A DNA stretch of 64,000 nt from Halocaridina rubra (Eukaryota; Arthropoda; Malacostraca; Decapoda; Atyidae). The DNA lies in the NCBI GenBank assembly GCA_037179515.1, contig JAXCGZ010001894.1, positions 257,501 through 321,500 of the forward strand, written 5' to 3'. The notes beneath the pieces are model-generated. The model searched no databases. It was not told the origin of the DNA and saw only the letters and a list, made by a program, of their open reading frames with translations. A program made the position numbers and the translations under genes. This document shows, piece by piece, positions 56,490 through 64,000 of the stretch (position 1 is its first letter; the number at the start of each line of letters is the position of its first letter).

Positions 56490-56795
56490 AGAAGAGGGGA
56501 TTATTCTCTTACAATAATAAAACCGCTTTTTTCTGAACTCCGTTTTAGGTGCGTCCTAACCAAACCTAACCTATCCTAGGGGAACACGTCTGGCCTAACC
56601 TGAGGCTTCGCCCCCGGACCCCCTTAGGGTTATATTTTCCATAACCGGTGGCTACGCTCCCCGGACCCCCCTTAGGGCAACTTAATGTTTGTTTGCCAGA
56701 AACGGAGTTCAGATTCGTTTATTTCACAACGAAAACTATCAGGAAAATGCGGTTTTATTATTGTAAGAGAATAATCCCCTCTTCTAAAATAATAT
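56490..56795. mobile_element. Foldback element, about 0.3 kb
   Basis: The left arm 'ttagaagaggggattattct' plus 'cttacaataataaaaccgc' is matched in inverse by the right arm 'gcggttttattattgtaaga' plus 'gaataatcccctcttctaa'. 'gaactccgtttt' and 'aaacggagttc' also pair. The core has 'ggcttcgcccccggaccccc' and 'ggctacgctccccggacccc'. Non-coding. Confidence 0.8.
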
Positions 56796-57454
56796 AACTT
56801 TTTTTTTCGGGGGCTAACTAACCTAGGCAAACTGTACCTAATGCGATAAATTTAACGATTTTTTCCTATTAGTAGGAAAAGAAAATATCAGTCATTGAAA
56901 AAATATCTCAAACCTCTAAAATTAAGAAGTGCAATTATTGGTGTTATTTTAGTTATGGGAATTAATGGAATATGTCATTTTTATATAAACAGAATAATAG
57001 ATCTCACTAAGACAATAATAATGAACCCCATACTTACTTGGTGCCGCCTCTCAATAACGAAGGGACGAATTTAAAAAAAAATAAGCCATTTTGGTTTGTT
57101 GAAAAAAATTTTGAAAGTGTCTTGGAGTCGTGAACACTGTCACACATATTCGCTCCTGATAGGATCTTGTTTTTTTGTAACTGCATTGATTGACAGTTGA
57201 TGTGTGTCTTTATTATCTTGTTTATTTTAGGCTGCATTGTACTCTGATGCGTTCCCCTAGGTGAGGTGAAGTTACATGCCCCATAGATATGTTTTTTCGA
57301 CACTTCTTCGTGAAATAAAGGTTTTTGTGCTTCAATTCTGCTGCATATCACTCGTTTTTGCTTTCCCCGCTCCCAAAACCCCGATTCCCAACACTTCCCC
57401 TTATAAGTGTTTGGAGTACTGGGGAGGGCATGGAAAGTCTACATCGAGTGTTTT

Positions 57455-57550
57455 GCACTAGAAATGGAGTTTAGAATCGTTTGTTTCACTAAGAAAACTG
57501 TTGGAAATATACACATTTTTGTTATAAGGTAATAATCCACTCTTCTAAAA
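57455..57550. mobile_element. Half copy of the 56490 foldback element
   Basis: 'actagaaatggagtttagaa', 'cgtttgtttcac' and 'aataatccactcttctaaaa' match the right arm of the 56490-56795 element, with substitutions. The corresponding left arm was not found nearby. Confidence 0.65.
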
Positions 57551-57613
57551 AGTTACCCTGTTATCAGCTCATTTCTTAAATTGGGGTTAATTAACTTAAA
57601 TAACATAACCTCT

Positions 57614-57797
57614 TCGTTTTATGTGTCACGAGTGGTCCTCAATATGGGGTGGACACAGAATATGACAGGGGAATTAAGACTGGATGCCCGTCCAAGCTTC
57701 TCTCAGTGGGCTCGATTGCTGGTCATTCAGCTCCTAAGTCCTGCACTCTGACTACTCAGCCACAGTTGCCCCCAACCTAACCTAACCTAACCTCATA
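57614..57797 (-). mobile_element. tRNA-derived SINE, family B, followed by (CCTAA)4
   Basis: 'gtggtcctcaatatggggtg', 'caggggaattaagactggat' and antisense head 'ctgactactcagccacagtt'. Directly beyond it is 'aacctaacctaacctaacct', four TTAGG-type units in inverse. Confidence 0.7.
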
Positions 57798-57955
57798 TAA
57801 TAAATTTTAGATTTTCTTCTTACTGGATATGCAAGAGAAAACAATTGCCCAAGCAGAATGGAGGTATTTTTTTGTTGCTTTTTCCAAACGAACATAAAAA
57901 AATGGGATGTTGATTATTTTTGTGACTGGAGATTACTCTCGAAAATTTTTTTTAT

Positions 57956-58050
57956 ACAGACATACATATACATGGCCCCATTCCCCCTTGTAAGGGGGGT
58001 GGTCGAGCCAAGAATCACGCATTCACCATGATCCACGCATACCTCACTAA
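57956..58050. repeat. Interspersed repeat family G, copy 1
   Basis: 'attcccccttgtaagggggg', 'tggtcgagccaagaatcac' and 'gcattcaccatgatccacgc' recur with few changes at 61920-62010. A weaker match lies near 26455-26480. Confidence 0.65.
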
Positions 58051-58800
58051 ATTAAATTTTTACTCCAAACAGGGAAATATTATATGTTTTTTTCATACCT
58101 TAGGCTTTAACGCAAGTTCTATGCTCTGGATCGTCAACATCAACTCTCATAATTAGCTGTAGTAATAAAAAAAAAAGAATATATATATAAGTTTCACACC
58201 TAGGTGGGTTTTTCAACCTGTCAATGGGATCAATTCAACAATTGAATTGGAAATTGGAGCGCTGTTGCATTGTTAGCGTCTGTTATGTATTCAAATTACT
58301 TAGTGGACATTCTTGGCTTCAGTTTGAAACAACATAGATATTGACATGTATTGTGAGAAAGTGTAAGATAAAAAAATATTGACTTTCATGTCACTGAGGA
58401 ATTTTTTCACCTTTTTTCACCATCACAGTAAAACAGTTTGAGGAGCTGCTAGAACTCAGATTAGATATACTGTACTAGCTTCTAGTGTTTCTTTTAAGTG
58501 TATCATACATTTAAAACCGAATGCATGCAATATTGTCTAGATAATTAAATGTTCCTTATCAAAAAGTTGTCAGACGTTTGTTGGATTAGGCTAAAGGGTA
58601 TCTTACCAAACGGCTTGAGATTGTGTCTGCTACGTTTCATGATTTAATATTAATTCTGTTTGGTCAAGAATGTGGGGAGAGGCGTTATATGTCATTTATC
58701 GCCAAAAGAGGTCTTAAATTTTCTGGTAGGCGAATATACTGGCATTTTTCTTGCTTACTGTTATAAATCTGTTAAAGTGATATTATTGCAAATAGAGTAT
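58050..58800. other. No gene seen
   Basis: AT-rich, no recognisable domain or repeat. Confidence 0.4.
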
Positions 58801-58802
58801 TT

Positions 58803-59060
58803 TTTATGACTGAGACACTGGGATGATAAAAAAAATGCCCTCATGGGGCCCTGATATCTAGAAAATATTTAGTAAATGTAGCAGTTTAAGGAAAAGGCAG
58901 ATATAGAGTGATAAACTATAGAAAAAAGCAGGCTGAGAGAATAGTTAAATTAATTGTAATAATGATGAGAAAGAAAGCAAAAACTGTGACTTGTTAAAAA
59001 ACTGTGACTTGTTAAATGTTAAGGGATAATGAATGATGTAATGATTACACCAGAATATTC
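58803..59060 (+). repeat. Interspersed repeat family C, long copy
   Basis: 'gactgagacactgggatgat', 'gccctcatggggccctgata' and 'gcagtttaaggaaaaggcag', then 'actgtgacttgttaaatgtt' and 'aagggataatgaatgatgta'. One of the fullest copies of the family in this window. Confidence 0.65.
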
Positions 59061-59689
59061 CATGTAGATGTCCAAAAGACCTTCGGCTTTAGTACTGCAA
59101 TGGGCGGCTGGTACCGTGGGCCAACCTACTACTTATAAATATAAATTTGTAATTTTTCTCAATGCTGTTTATGTAATTTGCACAGGGGTTGTTTGCCAGT
59201 GAGATTTTGTTATTAAAGTAGACAAAATATTTAGCGTAGCAGCTAATATGCATATTAAGCAATATAAATATGGGTTTTGTGTTTTGTTGCCATTGCACAG
59301 CGTCAGTCATGCACGTAAATCAAGAACCTTTAAAGAAATTTTGAAACAAAAGAATAGTCTTTGGAAAACGTAGCGCACAGAGACATACAAACAGCAGAAT
59401 ATATAAATTACAGAGTATACTGTATATTATCTTACTATTTAAAGGGGAAAACTTGGCTTTGGTAGTTTGTTGGCATATAACGACTGTATTTTATCTCAAA
59501 AATTGTTTTCGAATTTCGCAGTGCCGAGCAAAAGTGCCAGTCAAGCTTTGTAAATGGCATTAATGAATGAGACTGCTGCTAGGACAAACGTACTAGATCT
59601 ATTGTATTTTTAACAATTTTAGATAATTTGCCCCTTTGGATCTAGTCAGGATTTGGATGGGTGTCCATTGGGGAACAGCAGATGCCTTT

Positions 59690-59852
59690 GGAGTAAAAGG
59701 GGACCGCTGCCGTGTAGTGCTCGATTTCGGGAGGTGATGGATCTATGTTCGAGGCAGCATTAGGAAGAGCATCTAACCTTGATTCCCCAGCCTCAGTCCA
59801 TTCATGTCTACCCCCCAATGGGGACTAATTGTGCCACGTTAAACAAATAAAA
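59690..59852 (+). mobile_element. tRNA-derived SINE, family B
   Basis: Read in sense here: head 'gaccgctgccgtgtagtgct' plus 'cgatttcgggaggtgatgga', box B-like 'atgttcgaggc', body 'accttgattccccagcctca' and end 'ccccaatggggactaattgt', followed by an A-rich tail. Confidence 0.75.
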
Positions 59853-60238
59853 AATAAAAATATCCCTCTTGATTGGCATCCTGTATATATACACATTGGC
59901 ATGAACGTATATGTATCCTTCAAAAAGCAGCAGGTAAAGTAAAAGAGAGATCTATGTGCCTATTAAAACTTTACCTTCTAAAAAATTTACTAAATATTAA
60001 ATTTGATATATTCGGGGTAATCTGTTAAATGGATCAGGCTGATTAACAAGTGAAGGTGGCAAAGATATGATGAATTTTAGCAGTATAACACTATTATTAT
60101 ATGTTTTTTAAAAGAATAACAAAGTTCATAACCATTACCCTAGAATTTTAACAGATTAGTATCAACAACTTAGTATTTATAATAAACTTTCTTCATTAGA
60201 CTTAGCACCTCAGTCTGTCTTGTTGCAGTACTCTATAT

Positions 60239-60475
60239 GTGAGGAATTTTTATTCCAAAATGTTCGGCCATGTAATGAAAAGAGAAGAAGACCATATGAG
60301 TAAGAGAGTTATGGATATGGAGATGGAGGGGAGGAAAGAAAAAGGAGGGTCGAAGGTCCAATGCAAAGACAATATAACAAATGATGTGCGGGATAAGCGG
60401 CTAAGGGAACAGGATACATGAGACGGAAAGGTAGAAGAGGCTAGTAAGAAACAACGACCCCATATAGGGATGGAT
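60239..60475 (+). pseudogene. RTE C-terminal fragment
   Basis: A 60-codon frame with MFGHVMKREEDHMSKRVMDM and INDxxR-like NITNDVRDKRLREQ. It aligns with the C-terminal tail of the RTE element at 706-3420 (YGHVVRRDEQYVGRRVMEMD, then [14 protein letters not shown]). 'acgaccccatatagggatgg' follows, as in the putative RTE 3' ends elsewhere. A truncated, decayed insertion. Confidence 0.7.
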
Positions 60476-60723
60476 TAAAGCTGAGGACAAAGAAATGAGC
60501 ATTTGACAATGAGTTCAGATAATTATGCTAGAACTCCATAGATATCTAGTGTGATTAGCCTATAGTAAACTTCACAAGCTGTCTCCTCTGTTTTGATTAT
60601 CTCCTAATGTAATGGTAAGACTCTTGCTGCACAGACAGCTTGTGGTAGAAAGTATGTTATGTTTTTGACTCATTAGCCATATACCTGAGGGAATATTTAG
60701 CTGCTTTGTCAGCAACTAGCCTA

Positions 60724-61036
60724 CAGATGCTCCCCTGTTACGAACAACTGAGTTACGAACATTTACAGATAAGAACAAAAACCTACCCATTATCTATCCA
60801 CGTATTAATGTATGTATTACTGTACTTTACTGTATTATTACATTATTATTACTGTACCAAAATTTATTGAGACTGTATACTTAGTTTTTAAGAGTAGTTA
60901 AGTGTCTTTAGCCTAAGTACTGCACAGTATGTATGTATGTACTGTATAGTACTTTTTTTTTGACATAACTTACAAACAATTCTACTTACGAATGGACTTC
61001 TGGAACCTAACTCATTCGAAAGTAGGGAAATGTCTG
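60724..61036 (+). mobile_element. MITE with TA duplication, copy 1
   Basis: Starts 'cagatgctcccctgttacga' and ends with the inverse of 'cagacatttccctactttcg'. TA lies outside each end (60722-60723 and 61037-61038). Inner sequence 'gaacaaaaacctacccatta' also occurs, inverted, in the 61406-61748 copy. No coding capacity; Tc1/mariner- or pogo-type target. Confidence 0.75.
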
Positions 61037-61204
61037 TACCCTTAATGATGGTGTCGCCATTAATTCCGAACTGCAGTTTTTTTTTCATTATTTAAGTAAT
61101 GAGTATCAGAACAATGCTTTTCGTGGAATCAGTGAACATAAGCTGCATTGGGTCTGTTCATTACTTGGAAGGGTGACTGCTAGGGAACACTGGATGCTAA
61201 TTGA

Positions 61205-61378
61205 ATATTATGTGACAGCTGTAGCCTTGTGGTAAAGTACTCGACTCTGGAGGTGACAGACCCATGTTCGAGCCCTCCATAGGACGTCAGGAAGGTCATT
61301 CAGCCTTAATTCCCCAGCTCCAATTTGTCTTCTCTACCCCCAAATGGAAACTAATAGTGACATAAAACATAAAAATTT
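61205..61378 (+). mobile_element. tRNA-derived SINE, family B
   Basis: Head 'cagctgtagccttgtggtaa' plus 'agtactcgactctggaggtg', box B-like 'catgttcgagccc', body 'agccttaattccccagctcc' and end 'aaatggaaactaatagtgac'. It sits between the two inverted MITE copies. Confidence 0.75.
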
Positions 61379-61405
61379 ATTTAGTACTGTGTATTGTTGC
61401 TGGTA

Positions 61406-61748
61406 TGCACTCTCCCCAGCTTATGAACGAGTTAGGTTCCAGAGGTCTGTTTGTTAGTAGAATTGTTTGTAAGTTGTGTTTATAAGTAAAATAAGTACAG
61501 TACTCTTACGTTACATACATATGTAGAACTGTACAGTATAGGCTAAAGACACTTAAGTACTACATAAAACATAAAGTATGTAATAAATAATATATTTTGA
61601 TACAGGAATAATAATGTCATAATGCAGTACAGTACAGTAATACATACTTTAATATGTACTGTATATGAGTAGATAATGGGTACTGTAAGTTTTTGTTCAT
61701 ATCTCTGAGTGTTTGTAACTCGGTTGTTTGTAAGTAGGGGAGCTTCTG
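61406..61748 (-). mobile_element. MITE with TA duplication, copy 2 (inverted)
   Basis: The minus-strand start 'cagaagctcccctacttaca' matches copy 1. 'gaacaaaaacttacagtacc' plus 'cattatctactc' continue the match. TA flanks both sides (61404-61405 and 61749-61750). Its other end is degraded ('tgcactctccccagctta'). Confidence 0.7.
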
Positions 61749-61919
61749 TACATTTGAAAATATAAATTTTTCATATTATGTAAATATGGAAAATTTTTTG
61801 TCTATATCAATGAACAGTCGTTTTAATTTCCTTAGTATATTATAGATATAATAAACCTCTTGAATAATTGAGGATTGTTCTAATGTAATAAAGTATGCAT
61901 TGTAGATTAGTACATACAT

Positions 61920-62010
61920 GCTTATGCACGACCTTATTCCCCCTTGTAAGGGGGGTGGACGAGCCAAGAAACAGGCATTCACCACGATCCACACATATCT
62001 CAACTACACC
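61920..62010. repeat. Interspersed repeat family G, copy 2
   Basis: 'ttcccccttgtaaggggggt', 'ggacgagccaagaaacaggc' and 'attcaccacgatccacacat' match copy 1 at 57956-58050 in the same orientation. Confidence 0.65.
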
Positions 62011-62299
62011 TCTTAGCTCCTCTTAACTCCTCAAGGGGATATAATTTTATTTTTTATTATGTTTTTGACACAGGTTTAATAGCTTTCATTTATAATTATA
62101 TAAAAATATAATTATCAGTGTCAATAGTGCTTATTAATCTTACATTTTGTGAATGTTCAAATAAGTTATTGCTTGGCATTTAAATGTACGACTGGTAACG
62201 TATGTCTTTTTTTGGTACACTTTCAGAACCCCTTTTACTATAGTGCATATTTGCATATGCACTATAGCTTTTGGGCTTGATGAGTTTGCAGACAGTGTA

Positions 62300-62470
62300 A
62301 TTAGTTGGTCTCTACCACATCCAGTAACGCATCCTACACACAACTACATGCGCCACGAACACTTCATACACTCCATGAGAGCTTTGGGGGATAGCCCAGG
62401 ATAGGCAGTGATCTTCCATAAGGACTAAGGGCTGTTTGGCTAGGCAGCTCAAGAAACAATAGCACCAACA
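62300..62470. repeat. Interspersed repeat family H, copy 1
   Basis: 'acacttcatacactccatga', 'gagctttgggggatagccca' and 'ggcagctcaagaaacaata' correspond to 'acacgacatacactccctga', 'gagctccatgggaagcctg' and 'ggcaacttagagaacaaca' at 63350-63475. Diverged but colinear. Confidence 0.55.
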
Positions 62471-62502
62471 GTGTGTTTTCTTTTTTTTTCTTTTTTTTTT
62501 AT

Positions 62503-62715
62503 AAATGAGTGTGACACTGGGACAGGCAAGAAAATTGCCCTCAACAGGCCCAGGCACCAAGTAAAGATCGAGACAAAAAAAGTAAAGTTTAAGGACAAAG
62601 CAAAAATAAGGAAATGATGCACAATAGGAAAAGAACTGGCTTAAAGAATAACCAAAGTATTGAAGACCTAGATATATAGCAGGGACAGGATTATGCATAG
62701 AATTAGGCCTTGGTT
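62503..62715 (+). repeat. Interspersed repeat family C
   Basis: 'gagtgtgacactgggacagg', 'cctcaacaggcccaggcacc' and 'gtttaaggacaaagcaaaaa'. It continues to 'gaagacctagat…aattaggcc', which also opens the window at position 1. Confidence 0.65.
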
Positions 62716-62762
62716 GTAGTGAAGAGACTTATTATAATATATTTATTTTTTTTCCATTTCAG

Positions 62763-63100
62763 GGTGTATGTAGGAGCATCTGCTATCACAGCTCCTGCTC
62801 TTGCTCCACTGATCACTGCTGCTGATAGATCTTGCATTTTATAAAGGCTTCCATATGTGATATACTTAATACACCAGTTAAAGCTGCTGTTTTTGCTGCT
62901 TTATATTCTGTTACCAAAGCACAATATTCAAAAGTGAACTGATCGCCATGGCCGATTCTGGGAAAAACGAAGAAGTTCTCAAGGAGAGCTTCATGACAAA
63001 GCGTTCGCAAAACAAAAGGGCTTTCACGCATCCCAACTGGAAGGACCGTTGGTTCGTACTTTCGCCGGAGAATCTCATCTACTACGACGGCGATAAGCAG
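62763..63100 (+). CDS. First coding exon of a PH-domain protein (Tec/Btk-like candidate)
   Basis: The exon follows an acceptor 'tttccatttcag'. It has a 185-base 5' UTR part, then ATG at 62948, and ends in phase 0 at the donor 'gtaagcaat'. It encodes 51 residues: MADSGKNEEVLKESFMTKRS, then QNKRAFTHPNWKDRWFVLSP and ENLIYYDGDKQ. The KRSQNK…W..RWFVL…L.YY pattern is the start of a pleckstrin homology domain, which binds phosphoinositides and recruits proteins to membranes. The KRSQ.K start resembles Tec-family kinases (Btk29A in flies), and RASA-type GAPs are an alternative. The rest of the gene lies beyond the window. 'gcc' before ATG gives a fair Kozak context. Confidence 0.7.
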
Positions 63101-64000
63101 GTAAGCAATCCCAAAGAACCTGATGAATGGAGATTTTTATGCTGTCCTTTGTTGTGAGATGCCTTGTGCTTGATAGTTTTCTTAAAGTGTAAAACAAACC
63201 TGTTATGTACTTAAATAATAAAGAAACGTTTGTCCAGGGTATCTTACTGGGCAAGACTTCAGTCACACTTGAGTACCTCATCTATTAACTACATCACGCG
63301 CAGTAACTTTTTTTTTGACACTTAAGTGACTCACTGTTGATCACTGCAAACAACCACATACACCAACAACACGACATACACTCCCTGAGAGCTCCATGGG
63401 AAGCCTGAGCTTGGTATTACCTTCCTTAATTCTTGGGGTTTTTCAGCATGGCAACTTAGAGAACAACAACAGCAAAGGCTATCGAAATATTTGTTTCATA
63501 TTATTTTGGAGAATTCGCCTTTTCTTGCATATCTTAACTCATTATGTTCCTGCTATCCATTCTCTTCTCATTGATAATCTCAGATTGATTACATAAATTC
63601 TTGATGTTTTAGGCAAAAGATGGGTGTGTAAATCATGTGAAGATATGTTTATTTAACTCCCTCATGATCAGTTAGTGTGGCAAAGTAAAATACCATGGAT
63701 AGTTGTTACTGATCTCTGGAAAATATTTTCTTTTCCATATTTATAGGATATTGTCTTAATGCTCAGTTTGCTATACCATTACTCATTAAGCACCAGGGAC
63801 ATAACCTAATTCGTCTCACCTATAATTAGGTAATAATCATGACAATATCCAACTGAAGTAGTTTCTTAATATCTTGATAACTACTTCCAGTAGCCAGCCT
63901 CTTTACACTATACACATCATGTAGTTAAAAAGAATTAGTTACCTCTGAAGCTGTATTAGACCTTTGTGATATAATCCTCGTAATGCCGTACTCAACAGTA
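63101..64000 (+). other. Start of the PH gene's intron 1
   Basis: No further exon seen. A copy of repeat family H is at 63350-63475. The rest looks unique. Confidence 0.5.
63350..63475. repeat. Interspersed repeat family H, copy 2
   Basis: Colinear with 62300-62470 (see that entry). No coding capacity. Confidence 0.5.

Noticed and set aside
63815..63835. LINE A tail ('ataattaggtaata')
   Set aside because: Only about 12 bases match and no other LINE A sequence is adjacent; likely chance.

Overview
The window is nuclear DNA of an arthropod, most likely a malacostracan (decapod-like) crustacean. That placement is an inference from: intron-containing animal genes; very long (TA)n, (GA)n and (TAA)n microsatellites; short TTAGG-type runs; abundant tRNA-derived SINEs; and RTE, CR1 and L2 LINEs. 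No bacterial, viral or organellar genes were seen.

Four host-type genes can be reconstructed. (1) A mitochondrial phosphatidylserine decarboxylase (PISD) lies on + in three exons, 18442-20596, with the LGST self-cleavage motif. (2) A single-exon six-finger C2H2 zinc-finger protein lies on - at 29232-30059. (3) AFG2B (SPATA5L1), a two-ring AAA+ ATPase, lies on - in 11 coding exons, 52562-44181; all exon phases join into about 756 residues. (4) The first coding exon of a PH-domain protein, possibly Tec/Btk type, lies on + at 62948-63100 and runs off the window.

Most of the rest is mobile DNA. 0.7-7 kb: a decayed RTE LINE and a CR1-like LINE (called LINE A here), both on -. 7-18 kb: microsatellites, SINEs, foldback MITEs, a second LINE A copy and a split array of 64-bp repeats. 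20.6-29 kb: mostly non-coding, with SINEs, a MITE and a three-copy tandem repeat. 31-40.7 kb: a PIF/Harbinger-type element (Harbinger B) whose intact MADF-BESS gene (+) and decayed transposase gene (-) are interleaved, each with an exon in the other's intron. Its first intron took in a LINE A copy (7-bp target duplication), which itself holds a second Harbinger (Harbinger A) and another CR1 element. An 8-bp-TSD foldback element sits nearby. 40.9-43.4 kb: nested pogo/Tigger-type elements, the inner one expanded into a satellite of about 155-bp units. 47.6-49.6 kb: an AFG2B intron with a 0.4-kb tandem duplication, one copy of which carries a 1.2-kb hairpin-forming Tigger-type element, so the other copy is its empty site. 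54.8-64 kb: an L2 fragment, foldback elements, an inverted pair of MITEs, SINEs and the PH-domain exon.

The host genes look functionally unrelated: phospholipid synthesis in mitochondria, DNA binding, an AAA+ ATPase linked to ribosome maturation, and membrane signalling. The strongest candidate for something unusual is the interleaved antisense organisation of the Harbinger gene pair, partly seen again in the second, diverged copy. All splice sites are read by eye and no homology search was run.
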